A stretch of DNA of 64,000 nucleotides from Variovorax sp. TBS-050B. GTDB lineage: Bacteria > Pseudomonadota > Gammaproteobacteria > Burkholderiales > Burkholderiaceae_C. The notes beneath the pieces were generated by a model, which worked only from the letters and a program-made list of their open reading frames with translations, was not told where the DNA came from and ran no database searches. The translations under genes were made by a program, and so were the position numbers. Where the stretch lies: NCBI RefSeq assembly GCF_029893635.1, contig NZ_JARXYR010000002.1, positions 1-64,000 on the forward strand. Direction: 5' to 3'. Of the stretch, positions 1-8,717 are shown in pieces. Within the stretch, counting starts at the first letter, position 1, and every line of letters begins with the position of its first letter.

Positions 1-528
1 CTGCGGCGTGATCGTGTACCAGCGCTTCGCCTTCGGCATGCTCGCGATCAGCGGCCGCACCGTCTGCTCCACCGCACCAAAGGTGGGCACCGACCAGCGG
101 AAGGTGGCCGGGTTGCAGTCCTTGCCGGTGATCTCGTCCGCGCCCGCAGTGGTGATGAAGACGCCGCCGGCCTTCTCGGCCTCCTTGCCCATGGCGAGCG
201 CCTCCGACGACAGGATGCCGCCCGCGAAGAACTTCGCGCCCTGCTGCTGCGAGGCTTCCTGCACCTTGCGCACCGCCGTCGCGGGCTTGCCTTCGGTGTC
301 GAGCACCGTGTAGGCGAGCGGCCGCTTGAGCACGCTGCCGTACTGCTCGATCGCGAGCTTCATGCCTAGGTCCGCGAACTTGCCGTTGGCCGCGAAGGCG
401 CCCGACATGGGCACCGGGCAGCCGAAGCGGATCGCCTCGGCCGACTGCGCCCAGGCGGCGCGGCCGGCGAGCAGCGAGGCGGGCGCGGCCGACAGGGCGG
501 CGAGCTGAAGAAGGTGTCTGCGTTGCAT
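1..528 (-). CDS. ABC transporter substrate-binding protein, LivK type (N-terminal part)
   Basis: This is the first 176 residues of a periplasmic binding protein; the rest lies beyond the window. The ATG at 526-528 is followed by a signal peptide with an Arg pair, a hydrophobic stretch and an Ala-Trp-Ala cleavage-like site near residue 27. The mature start, with its Pro-Met-Ser-Gly-Ala-Phe-Ala motif, is typical of type I periplasmic-binding folds of the branched-chain amino acid (HAAT) family, which bind amino acids, amides or aromatic acids. The ligand cannot be told. It is divergent from the GntR/FCD gene at 718, which may control it. Family call secure, substrate unknown. Confidence 0.85.
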   Translation of the reverse strand, partial: MQRRHLLQLAALSAAPASLLAGRAAWAQSAEAIRFGCPVPMSGAFAANGKFADLGMKLAIEQYGSVLKRPLAYTVLDTEGKPATAVRKVQEASQQQGAKFFAGGILSSEALAMGKEAEKAGGVFITTAGADEITGKDCNPATFRWSVPTFGAVEQTVRPLIASMPKAKRWYTITPQ

Positions 529-717
529 GGAGTTCTCCGATCAGGGATGAAGTGAGCGCAAGTGCTGCGTGGAATGCGCAGGCAATTTAAGCGGATAAAT
601 AGGATTAATATGCTGGTAAAAACCCGCTAGCAATGGCCGTGCCAAAATCGGCGGCGCTCAGGCCCGGGACCTGCTTGCTCCTTGCTTCTTCACTCTCGCC
701 ATGACTTCCTTTCACGC
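529..717. promoter_or_regulatory. Divergent promoter region with possible GntR operator
   Basis: This 189-base gap separates the binding-protein gene from the GntR-family gene and is AT-rich around 575-635 compared with its surroundings. At 615-624 lies a short GGT-AAAA-ACC palindrome, the general shape of FadR-subfamily operators. The link to the neighbouring regulator is inferred only from position and half-site type. Confidence 0.35.
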
Positions 718-1515
718 ATGAAATCCAAGCAGCAGCAGCAGCAGGACGCCAGGGGTTTCGGGCAGAACCGGCCCAGGCGGCAGAAGCTTTCCGACGTCAT
801 CGTCGAGGACGTCAAGCGCTGGATCGTGGCCGAGCGCAAGCAGCCCGGCGACCGGCTGCCGAACGAGAAGGAGCTGATCGAACTCTTCGGCTATTCGAAG
901 AGCACCGTGCGCGAGGCGCTCAAGGCCTTGGAAGTGCGCGGCCTGATCTCGATCCGCACCGGCCCGGGCGGCGGCGCCTACCTGCAGCAGGTCTCGGTCG
1001 AGCATGCGTCGGAGCCGCTGCGCAACTTCCTGCACTTCCACCACCTCGACGGCCACCACATCTACCAGCTGCGCAAGGTGCTCGAACCCGAACTGGCCGT
1101 GAGCGTGGTGGGCCGCCTCACGCCCGAACAGTTCGAGCGCCTCGAAGAGAACGTGCGCCTGTGCACCCAGGAGCCCACCACCGAGGACGAACTGCGCATC
1201 CAGCGCGAGGCCGAACTCGCCTTCCATACCCTGCTGGCCGAGAGCTGCCCCAATCCGGTGCTCTCCTTCATGTGCCGCTTCTTGAACGACCTGCTGCGCG
1301 ACCTGGTGGTCTACAAGAAGGCGCTGGACCACCACCACTTCGGCGAGGCCAACGTGGACTACCACACCCAGCTGCTGGCGGCCTACCGCAAGGAAGACGC
1401 CGACGAAGTGCGCCGGCTGATGGCCGAGCACATGGTCGATGCCGAGGCGCACATGCACGAGATGGAGGCGCACATCGGGGCGAAGCATTTGTTGCTGCCG
1501 AGTGGGCAGCGGTAG
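718..1515 (+). CDS. GntR/FadR-family transcriptional regulator with FCD domain
   Basis: A 265-residue DNA-binding regulator. After a Gln-rich stretch, residues about 18-85 form the winged helix of the GntR family, including the Pro-Asn-Glu-Lys-Glu-Leu and Ser-Thr-Val-Arg-Glu-Ala-Leu segments. Residues about 110-240 are the all-helical FCD ligand domain, with Asp/His positions suited to metal-assisted binding of small organic acids. The ATG at 718 is chosen; an in-frame TTG at 682 would add twelve residues with no sign of conservation. It is divergent from the ABC binding protein, so local control of that transporter is the simplest reading. The effector is unknown. Confidence 0.88.
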   Translation: MKSKQQQQQDARGFGQNRPRRQKLSDVIVEDVKRWIVAERKQPGDRLPNEKELIELFGYSKSTVREALKALEVRGLISIRTGPGGGAYLQQVSVEHASEPLRNFLHFHHLDGHHIYQLRKVLEPELAVSVVGRLTPEQFERLEENVRLCTQEPTTEDELRIQREAELAFHTLLAESCPNPVLSFMCRFLNDLLRDLVVYKKALDHHHFGEANVDYHTQLLAAYRKEDADEVRRLMAEHMVDAEAHMHEMEAHIGAKHLLLPSGQR

Positions 1516-1580
1516 TTTGGCGAGAGCTCGCTTGGCCGGAGCCGCTTGATCAAGGCGCAGACCACGAGCAAGCGCGGCGC

Positions 1581-2516
1581 TCAGCCATGGGCCGCCTCGA
1601 GGCAGGCCTGAAACGCCAACACCGCCCTCGACGGCTTCGGCGACCTCCGCAACAAGCTCACGAACAGGCACGCATAGTTGAACCGCCCCGGCGCCACCGC
1701 CCGCATCAGCCCGCGCTGCTCGAACGCCTGCGCATAGTGATCGGGCAAGAACCCGAGAAAGCGCCCTGACAGGATCAAAGTAGCAATCGCCTCCTGGTCG
1801 AACCCCGTGGCCTTGCGCGAGAGCTTCGCGCGGTGGCTCAGTTCCATGTTGGGCGAGTGGTAGCCGAGGCCGGCGAAGTGATGCTCGCGCAGCTTGGCCC
1901 AGGTGAGCTTCGCATGATCGGCGCCGAAGAGCGGGTGGCCCTTGCCGCAGTACAGCAGCATGGTCTCGTCGAAGAGATCGGCGTAGACGAGGCTCTTCGA
2001 GCTGCGGTGCGCCGGGATGATGCCGATCTGGAAGTGGCCTTCGAGCACGCCCTGCTCGATGGCGTTGATGGACCCCACGTGCACCGCAAGGCTCACCTCA
2101 GGCGCGATCTCGGTGAAGCGCGCGATCGCCTCGCCGATGCGCGCCTTGGGGTTGGTGGCGGTCTTGTCGAACAGCGCGATGTCGAGCTGGCCGCCCATGC
2201 GGTTGTGGATGTCGTCGATGCTGCCGCGGAAGGCATCGACCGAGGCCAGCAGGCGCAGCGTCTCGTCGTAGACGCGCTGGCCCTCGGCCGTGAGCGCGAA
2301 GCCCGCGCGGCCGCGGCGGCACAGCACCAGGCCGAGGCGGGTCTCCAAGTCCTTGACGTGGCGGCTCACGGTGGAGGTGCCGATGTTGAGTTCGAGCTCG
2401 GCGGCCGCCATGCCGCCGCAGTCGACCACGCTCCTGAACACCTTGAGCAGGCGCAGGTCCATGTCGCTGAGCTGGCCCAGCACGGCGCGGCTGCGGGTCT
2501 TTTCCTTTACTTGCAT
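1581..2516 (-). CDS. LysR-family transcriptional regulator
   Basis: A 311-residue LysR regulator. Residues about 17-77 hold the winged helix, with the Gly-Thr-Ser-Thr-Val-Ser-Arg-His recognition helix, followed by the usual linker and a periplasmic-binding-like effector domain to the C-terminus. It is divergent from the aminotransferase at 2614 across 97 bases, the classic arrangement for a LysR protein and its target. The likely role is therefore control of omega-amino acid catabolism; the inducer is not visible. Confidence 0.9.
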   Translation of the reverse strand: MQVKEKTRSRAVLGQLSDMDLRLLKVFRSVVDCGGMAAAELELNIGTSTVSRHVKDLETRLGLVLCRRGRAGFALTAEGQRVYDETLRLLASVDAFRGSIDDIHNRMGGQLDIALFDKTATNPKARIGEAIARFTEIAPEVSLAVHVGSINAIEQGVLEGHFQIGIIPAHRSSKSLVYADLFDETMLLYCGKGHPLFGADHAKLTWAKLREHHFAGLGYHSPNMELSHRAKLSRKATGFDQEAIATLILSGRFLGFLPDHYAQAFEQRGLMRAVAPGRFNYACLFVSLLRRSPKPSRAVLAFQACLEAAHG

Positions 2517-2613
2517 GAACCGTCAAGTGAACATTGATATTGCGCCATTCTCCACACTGAACGCGCTGCCAACAATCGCGTCTTTCCCTCACCCTTTCCG
2601 GAGCCCGCGCGCC

Positions 2614-3969
2614 ATGACCCTCGCCGCCCCCGCCATCGAACCCACGCCCGCCCTGCGCACCGACGCCGCCTGGCTCGACGCGCATTGGATGCCCTATACC
2701 GGCAACCGCAACTTCAAGGCCGATCCGCGCATGATCGTGGAGGCCAAGGGGGCCTACTTCACCGACGGCGACGGCCGCAAGATCTTCGACGGGCTCTCGG
2801 GCCTGTGGTGTTCGGGCCTGGGCCATGGCCGGCCCGAGATCACCGAGGCGGTGAGCCGGCAGATCGCCAAGCTCGACTATTCGCCCGCTTTCCAGTTCGG
2901 CCATCCGCTGTCGTTCGAACTCGCCAACCGCCTCAGGGAACTCACGCCGGCGGGCCTGGACTACGTGTTCTTCACCGGCTCGGGTTCCGAGGCGGCCGAC
3001 ACCTCGCTCAAGATGGCGCGCGCCTACTGGCGCACCAAGGGCCTGGCGAGCAAGACGCGCCTGATCGGCCGCGAGAAGGGCTACCACGGCGTGAACTTCG
3101 GCGGCATCTCGGTGGGCGGCATCGGCGCGAACCGCAAGCTCTTCGGCCAGGGCGTGGAGGCCGACCACCTGCCGCACACGCAGATCGCGGCCAACGCCTT
3201 CACGCGCGGCATGGCCGACAACGGCGCCGAACTGGCCGACCGCCTGCTCGACCTGATCGCGCTGCACGACGCATCGAACATCGCGGCCGTGATCGTCGAG
3301 CCCTTCGCGGGCTCGGCCGGCGTGGTGATTCCGCCCCGCGGCTACCTGCAGCGGCTGCGCGAGATCTGCACCGCGCACAACATCCTCTTGATCTTCGACG
3401 AGGTCATCACCGGCTTCGGCCGCTGCGGCGCGCTCACGGGCGCGGAAGCCTTCGGCGTGACGCCGGACATCATGAACGTCGCCAAGCAGGTGACCAACGG
3501 TGCGCAGCCGCTGGGCGCGGTGATCGCGCGCAAGGAGATCTACGACACCTTCATGGCGGCGGGCGGGCCCGACTACATGCTGGAGTTTCCGCACGGCTAC
3601 ACCTACGGCGCGCATCCGGTGGCCTGCGCGGCCGGCATCGCGGCGCTCGACGTGCTGCAGAAGGAAGACATGATCGGCCGGGTGCAGGCGCTCGCGCCGC
3701 ACTTCGAGAATGCGGTGCACAGCCTCAAGGGCAGCAAGTACGTCAGCGACATCCGCAACTTCGGCCTGGCCGCGGGCCTGACGATCGCCGCGCTGCCGGG
3801 CGAGCCGGCGCGCCGTCCGTACGAGATCGCGATGAACTGCTGGAAGAAGGGCTTCTACGTGCGCTACGGCGGCGACACGATCCAGCTCGCGCCGCCCTTC
3901 ATTGCGGAGAAGGCCGAGATCGACCGGCTCGTCAACGCGCTCGCCGACGCGCTCGCCGAAACGGCGTGA
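2614..3969 (+). CDS. Class III aminotransferase, omega-amino acid:pyruvate type
   Basis: A 451-residue PLP enzyme of the class III (ornithine/omega) aminotransferases. The N-terminal His-Trp-Met-Pro-Tyr motif and the early Gly-Leu-Trp-Cys segment are typical of the beta-alanine/omega-amino acid:pyruvate group. The Ile-Phe-Asp-Glu-Val-Ile-Thr-Gly-Phe-Gly-Arg segment places the cofactor Asp near residue 262, and Lys291, in an Ala-Lys-Gln-Val-Thr-Asn-Gly context, is the Schiff-base lysine. Such enzymes move the amino group of beta-alanine or similar amines to pyruvate. Start ATG 2614 fits the family length and follows the divergent LysR promoter. Exact substrate not determinable. Confidence 0.92.
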   Translation: MTLAAPAIEPTPALRTDAAWLDAHWMPYTGNRNFKADPRMIVEAKGAYFTDGDGRKIFDGLSGLWCSGLGHGRPEITEAVSRQIAKLDYSPAFQFGHPLSFELANRLRELTPAGLDYVFFTGSGSEAADTSLKMARAYWRTKGLASKTRLIGREKGYHGVNFGGISVGGIGANRKLFGQGVEADHLPHTQIAANAFTRGMADNGAELADRLLDLIALHDASNIAAVIVEPFAGSAGVVIPPRGYLQRLREICTAHNILLIFDEVITGFGRCGALTGAEAFGVTPDIMNVAKQVTNGAQPLGAVIARKEIYDTFMAAGGPDYMLEFPHGYTYGAHPVACAAGIAALDVLQKEDMIGRVQALAPHFENAVHSLKGSKYVSDIRNFGLAAGLTIAALPGEPARRPYEIAMNCWKKGFYVRYGGDTIQLAPPFIAEKAEIDRLVNALADALAETA

Positions 3970-4057
3970 GGCCGGCACGGCGTCGAGGCCGACAGCGGCG
4001 GACGGGGCGGCTCTGCATAATGGGCCGGCCCTTCCACCCCTCCGCTGCCTGCCTCCC

Positions 4058-5167
4058 GTGCAACAGATCGACCTCTCCTATGCGATCCGGCCGCGCCGGA
4101 ACGGATCGCGACAGATCCGCAATCCGCTGATGCAGATCCTGCTCGCCGTGCGCGAGCAGGGGTCCATCTCGGGCGCCTCGCGCGCGCTCGGGCTCTCGTA
4201 CCGCCATGTGTGGGGCGAGCTGCGCGAATGGGAACAGACGCTGGGCCGGCCGCTGATCCAGGGCGAGCAGGGCCAGCGCGCCCAGCTCTCCGAATTCGGC
4301 GACAAGCTGCTGTGGGCCGAGCGCCAGGCGCAGGCCCGGCTGGCGCCGCAGATCGAGGCGCTGCATGCCGAACTCGAACGCGCGTTCGCGCTCGCTTTCG
4401 ACGACCGCACCCATGTGCTGAGCCTGCAGGCCAGCCACGACGACGCGCTCGCGCTGCTGCGCACGCATGCCGCGGGCACCGCGCAACTGCAGCTCGACAT
4501 CCACTTCACCGGCAGCGTCGATGCGATCCGCGCGCTCAACCAGGGCCGCTGCGTGATGGCGGGCTTCCACACGCTCGAGCATCCGCCGCGCGGATCGATC
4601 GCGCAGCGCACCTACCAGCCGCTGCTCAAGCCGGGGCAGCACAAGCTGATCGGCTTCGCGCGGCGCACGCAGGGGCTGATCGTGGCGGCCGGCAATCCGC
4701 TGCGGCTGCGCTCGCTGGCCGACGCGGCGCGGCTCCATGCCCGCTACGTGAACCGCCCGATCGGCACCGGCACGCGGGTGCTGCTCGACGAACTGCTCGC
4801 GCAGGCCGGACTCGACGCTGCGGCGCTTTCCGGCTACGAACGCTGCGAGACCTCGCATGCGGCGGTCGCCCATGCGGTGGCTTCGGGGCAGGCCGACGCC
4901 GGGCTCGGGCTCGAATCGGCCGCGCATGCCGAAGGCCTCGGCTTCGTGCCGCTGGTGCACGAGCGCTACCACCTCGCCTGCCTCAAGTCCGCGCTCGAGC
5001 AGCCGGCCGTGCAGGCGCTGGTCGAGGTGCTGCGCAGCCCGGGCTGGCAGCACCTGCTAGGCACGCTGCCCGGCTACGAGACCGCGGGCAGCGGCGAAGT
5101 GCAGTCGCTGCGCGCGCTGCTGCCGTGGTGGACCTTCCAGCGCGAAAAGGAGCACAGCCCGCATTGA
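4058..5167 (+). CDS. ModE-like winged-helix regulator with periplasmic-binding-type sensor domain
   Basis: A 369-residue one-component regulator. Residues about 20-85 resemble the LysR/ModE N-terminal winged helix (Ile-Ser-Gly-Ala-Ser-Arg-Ala-Leu-Gly-Leu-Ser-Tyr-Arg). From about residue 120 on it is a PBP-like domain related to molybdate or tungstate binding proteins, in place of the TOBE domains of true ModE. The start is taken as GTG 4058, since the longer reading frame upstream is Arg-rich shadow sequence. Its last four bases overlap the TTG start of the MFS gene, so the two are probably translationally coupled and functionally linked. The ligand may be an oxyanion, but this is inference. 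Confidence 0.82.
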   Translation: MQQIDLSYAIRPRRNGSRQIRNPLMQILLAVREQGSISGASRALGLSYRHVWGELREWEQTLGRPLIQGEQGQRAQLSEFGDKLLWAERQAQARLAPQIEALHAELERAFALAFDDRTHVLSLQASHDDALALLRTHAAGTAQLQLDIHFTGSVDAIRALNQGRCVMAGFHTLEHPPRGSIAQRTYQPLLKPGQHKLIGFARRTQGLIVAAGNPLRLRSLADAARLHARYVNRPIGTGTRVLLDELLAQAGLDAAALSGYERCETSHAAVAHAVASGQADAGLGLESAAHAEGLGFVPLVHERYHLACLKSALEQPAVQALVEVLRSPGWQHLLGTLPGYETAGSGEVQSLRALLPWWTFQREKEHSPH

Positions 5168-6598
5168 CCCCGGCCACCAGCGACATCCCCGCGCGGCTCG
5201 ACCGGCTGCCGTGGTCGCGCTGGCACTGGCGCGTGGTGATCGCGCTCGGCGTGGCCTGGGTGCTCGACGGGCTGGAGGTGACGCTGGTCGGCTCGATCGG
5301 CGCGGTGCTCGAACGGCCCGACACGCTGGGGCTCAGCGCCACCGAGATCGGCTGGTCGGGCTCGATCTACATCCTCGGCGCAGTGGCCGGCGCCCTGCTC
5401 TTCGGCCGGCTCACGGACCGGCTCGGACGCAAGAAGCTGTTCCTCGTGACGCTGGTGGTCTACACGATCGGCACGCTCGCCACCGCGTTCTCGAACGACT
5501 TCGCCTTCTTCGCGCTCTGCCGCTTCGTCACCGGCCTCGGCATCGGCGGCGAATACGCGGCCATCAACTCGGCGGTCGACGAACTGATTCCGGCGCGCGT
5601 GCGCGGTCGCGTGAACCTCGCGATCAACGGCAGCTTCTGGATCGGCGCGGCGCTCGGCGCGGGGCTCAGCCTGCTGCTGCTCGACCCGGCCGTGATCGGC
5701 CCGGTGTGGGGATGGCGCGTGGGCTTCGGCCTCGGCGCGCTGCTCGCGGTGGCGATTCTGCTGGTGCGGCGCGACGTGCCCGAGAGCCCGCGCTGGCTGG
5801 TGGCGCACGGCCGCGCCGACGAGGCGCTGCGCATCGTGGAGACCATCGAGGCCGAAGTGCGCGCGCAGCACGGGCCGCTCCCGCCCGCCGAGGGGCGCAT
5901 GGCCTATGCCGGCCAGCGCCGCAGCCCCACCATGCGCGAAGTGGCGCACGTGCTGCTGCGCCGCTACCGCGCGCGCAGCGTGGTCGCGGTGGCGCTGATG
6001 GTCTCGCAGGCCTTCTTCTACAACGCGATCTTCTTCACCTACGCGCTGGTGCTCACGCGCTTCTACGGCGTGCCCGACGACAACGTGGCGCTCTACATTT
6101 TCCCGTTCGCGCTCGGCAACGTGCTCGGGCCGCTGCTGCTCGGGCCGCTGTTCGACAGCGTGGGCCGGCGCCGGATGATCGCGCTGACCTATGTGCTCGC
6201 GGGCGTCGGGCTCGCGCTCACCAGCTGGGCCTTCATGATGGGCTGGCTCGATGCGCGCAGCCAGGCGCTGTGCTGGTCGGCGGTGTTCTTCCTGGCCTCG
6301 GCCGCGGCGAGCTCGGCCTACCTCACGGTCAGCGAGGTATTCCCGCTCGAGATGCGCGCGATGGCGATCGCGGTCTTCTACGCCATCGGCACCGGCGCGG
6401 GCGGCTTCGCGGCGCCGCTGCTGTTCGGCCTGCTGATCGAGACCGGCAGCCGCGGCGCGGTGACGGTGGGCTATGCGATCGGCGCCACGCTGGTCATCGT
6501 GGGCCGGGCTGCTCGCGCTGCGCTACGCGGCCGATGCGGAACGCAAGCCGCTGGAGGAAGTGGCGCCGCCGATGTCATCGGGCCCGCACGACCGCTGA
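5164..6598 (+). CDS. MFS transporter, sugar/acid symporter type, frameshifted near its end
   Basis: A major facilitator protein of about 477 residues with an intact N-terminal half: twelve predicted membrane segments, the Gly-Arg-Leu-Thr-Asp-Arg-Leu-Gly-Arg-Lys loop between segments 2 and 3, and the Pro-Glu-Ser-Pro-Arg-Trp motif of the sugar porter/metabolite:H+ symporter group. The TTG at 5164 overlaps the stop of the regulator and follows an AAGGAG site at 5147-5152. Near 6510 the reading frame is lost after Leu-Val-Ile-Val: removing one G from the GGG run restores about 29 residues ending at the TGA 6596-6598. The total length of 1435 bases fits exactly one extra base. The frame as read would continue about 1.3 kb into the antisense of the next gene. 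Real mutation and sequencing error are both possible. Confidence 0.85.
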
Positions 6599-6618
6599 GG
6601 CGCGCCGCAGCGCTCGAT

Positions 6619-7908
6619 TCAAAGACTGCAGGTCCTGAAGCCGAAGAAGCCCTCGTCGCGGCCCGGCAGCGCGAAGCTGCGGCGCCGCAGCGAACGCAGC
6701 CGCGAGCGCGTGGCGAACGAGGCGCCGCGCAGCACGCGCGCGCGTCCGAAGGCCGGCACCGGATCGAACTCCGATCCCGCGCTCCATGGATCGGCGCGGA
6801 AGCCGGGCCAGGGCCGCAGCGTGCCCGCGGTCCATTCATGCACGTCGGCCCAGCGGAAGCCGCGCCGCGCGGCCGCCTGGGCGGCGATCTCCCACTCGAC
6901 CTCGGTGGCGATGCGGCGGCCGGCCCAGCGCGCCCAGGCGTCGGCCTCCCACCAGCTCAGGTGCACCGCGCTGTGGTGGCCGGCGGCGCGCACGGTCGCA
7001 CCAAAACGGTGCTGCAGCACCGAGCCGCCGGTGCCGTGGCGCGCGGCGCCGATCTGCTCGACGTGGCGCGGGCTGCGGCGTCCCTCGATCTGGTCGGCGA
7101 GCCAGCGCCAGCCCTCGGGATGCCAGAGTTCCTCGCGGTCGTAGCCGCCCTCGTCGACGAACTCGATGTACTGGTTCCAGGTCACGGGCTGCGCATCGAT
7201 CTCGAACTCGGGCACGTCGACCCGGTGCGCGCCGATCTCCTGCGCGAAGGCGAAGCCGCCGCCCTGCTCGGGCAGGCCGAGCTCCCAGCGCGTGGCGGGC
7301 AGCACCAGCGGCTCGCGCACCACGGTGGCGGGCGGTTGCCCGATGCCCAGCGGCAGCCCGAGGGTCTGCGCCATCACGATGAACTGCTCGCCGCGCATGT
7401 CTTCATGGAAGAGCGCGAGGCGGTAGAAGTACAGGCCCGGGTCGGTCTCGGCCGCATGCTCGAGCAGTTCGAGCGTGCTCTCCAGCGTTTCGAGCAGGTA
7501 GGCCTTGGTGTGCGCGAGATCGGGCAGGTCGGGCGACCACTGCCGCACCCGCGTCACCTGCGCAGGGTTCCACCATTCGTCGGCATGGGGATCGATGGCC
7601 GCGAGCCGGGTCGGCCGCACGGGGCACTCGGCGCCGAAGGCGCGCTGGGTGTTGCGGCCGATCCACCACTCGGCGAACCAGCCGATGTGCCCCGCAAGCC
7701 ACACCGGCGGCACGATGCTCTCGTCGCTCGCGGGCACGGCAAGGGTGGAAGAGCCCAGTGCCTGCTCGTAGAGCGAGAGCAGGTGCAGCGTGTGGTTGCG
7801 CGCGTCGATCAGCGCGAGCGAGAGCAGCTCGCGGCCCGCGCGGTGCATCTCGGGCGAGTCGATGGAATGCGCCGGGCTCGAAGGCGTGAGGGGCGATGAC
7901 GACGGCAT
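6619..7908 (-). CDS. EgtB/SenA-like non-heme iron sulfoxide/selenoxide synthase
   Basis: A 429-residue protein with an N-terminal DinB-like four-helix domain (about 25-190) and a C-terminal formylglycine-enzyme/sulfatase-modifying fold (about 210-429). This is the layout of EgtB (ergothioneine) and of SenA, the selenoneine synthase described from Variovorax; these join a sulfur or selenium donor to hercynine in an iron- and oxygen-dependent step. The start (Leu-Leu-Ser-Leu-Ala-Leu-Ile-Asp-Ala-Arg-Asn-His-Thr) looks more SenA-like than EgtB-like to me. His74 is the expected first ligand. The HX3HXE motif reads His168-Glu-Asp-Met-Arg172-Gly-Glu174, so the second motif His is an Arg. No senB (glycosyltransferase) or senC (selenophosphate synthase) is next to it. 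It is convergent with the MFS gene and divergent from the TRAP operon. Confidence 0.72.
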   Translation of the reverse strand: MPSSSPLTPSSPAHSIDSPEMHRAGRELLSLALIDARNHTLHLLSLYEQALGSSTLAVPASDESIVPPVWLAGHIGWFAEWWIGRNTQRAFGAECPVRPTRLAAIDPHADEWWNPAQVTRVRQWSPDLPDLAHTKAYLLETLESTLELLEHAAETDPGLYFYRLALFHEDMRGEQFIVMAQTLGLPLGIGQPPATVVREPLVLPATRWELGLPEQGGGFAFAQEIGAHRVDVPEFEIDAQPVTWNQYIEFVDEGGYDREELWHPEGWRWLADQIEGRRSPRHVEQIGAARHGTGGSVLQHRFGATVRAAGHHSAVHLSWWEADAWARWAGRRIATEVEWEIAAQAAARRGFRWADVHEWTAGTLRPWPGFRADPWSAGSEFDPVPAFGRARVLRGASFATRSRLRSLRRRSFALPGRDEGFFGFRTCSL

Positions 7909-8106
7909 GTTGCATTATCGCGAGCGCACGCTGCTGGTGCGATCCATGCACCCGCGCCTACGGGAATACACCGCCCGGGCCAGCCCGGAAATCGCGTTCG
8001 GCGCCGATAAAATCGCGCGTCCGCCGAAGCCCCCGACCGTCGCCCGCCGACGGAACCCGGCCCGCTTCTGCATTCCAACGCATCCATTTCCTCTCTGGAG
8101 AAGAGC

Positions 8107-8706
8107 ATGAATTTCCTGCTCAGGTTTTCGCGCGCGGTCGACTGGCTCAATGCCCAGATCGGCAAGTACGTGATCTGGCTCATCCTGGCGTCGACCGTGA
8201 TCAGTGCCATCAATGCGATCGTCCGCAAGGTGCTGAACACCAGTTCCAACGCCTACCTCGAGGTGCAGTGGTACCTGTTCGCCGCCTCGTTCCTGATCGC
8301 CGCGGGCTACACGCTGCTGAACCAGGAGCACGTGAAGGTCGACGTGCTCGTGGGCCGCCTCTCGAAGCGCGGCCAGATCTGGGTCGACATCTTCGGCTTC
8401 GCCTTCTTCCTCACGCCCTTCTGCCTGGCCGTGCTCTGGTACGGCATTCCGTTCTTCCTGAACGGCTACCGCTCGGGCGAGATGTCGAACAACGCGGGCG
8501 GCCTGATCCGCTGGCCGGTGTACGCGATGATCCCGCTCGGCTTCACGCTGCTGATGCTGCAGGGCTGGTCCGAACTCATCAAGCGCGTCGCCTTCCTGCA
8601 GGGCCGCATCGACGACCCGACCGCCAAGCGCGGCGAGAAGACGGCCGAGGAAGAGCTGGCGGAGTCGATCCGCCGGCTCGCCGAAGCCCAACCCAAGTCC
8701 AGCTGA
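8107..8706 (+). CDS. TRAP transporter small permease (DctQ family)
   Basis: A 199-residue inner-membrane protein with four predicted membrane helices and the DctQ core Leu-Glu-Val-Gln-Trp-Tyr-Leu-Phe in the second. The C-terminal 40 residues are charged and cytoplasmic. With the large permease just downstream it forms the membrane part of a sodium-driven TRAP transporter for organic acids. A TATA-like GATAAAAT at about 8007-8014 and a GGAGAAGAG ribosome site before the ATG support expression from its own promoter. It lies 11 bases ahead of the large permease gene. Confidence 0.93.
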   Translation: MNFLLRFSRAVDWLNAQIGKYVIWLILASTVISAINAIVRKVLNTSSNAYLEVQWYLFAASFLIAAGYTLLNQEHVKVDVLVGRLSKRGQIWVDIFGFAFFLTPFCLAVLWYGIPFFLNGYRSGEMSNNAGGLIRWPVYAMIPLGFTLLMLQGWSELIKRVAFLQGRIDDPTAKRGEKTAEEELAESIRRLAEAQPKSS

Positions 8707-8717
8707 GCGCACGCACC

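Noticed and set aside
4210..7899. A 1229-codon open frame spanning regulator, MFS gene and the antisense of the SenA-like gene
   Set aside because: It is a product of the frameshift in the MFS gene joined to shadow sequence on both sides; only the 5164 to about 6510 part is real protein.
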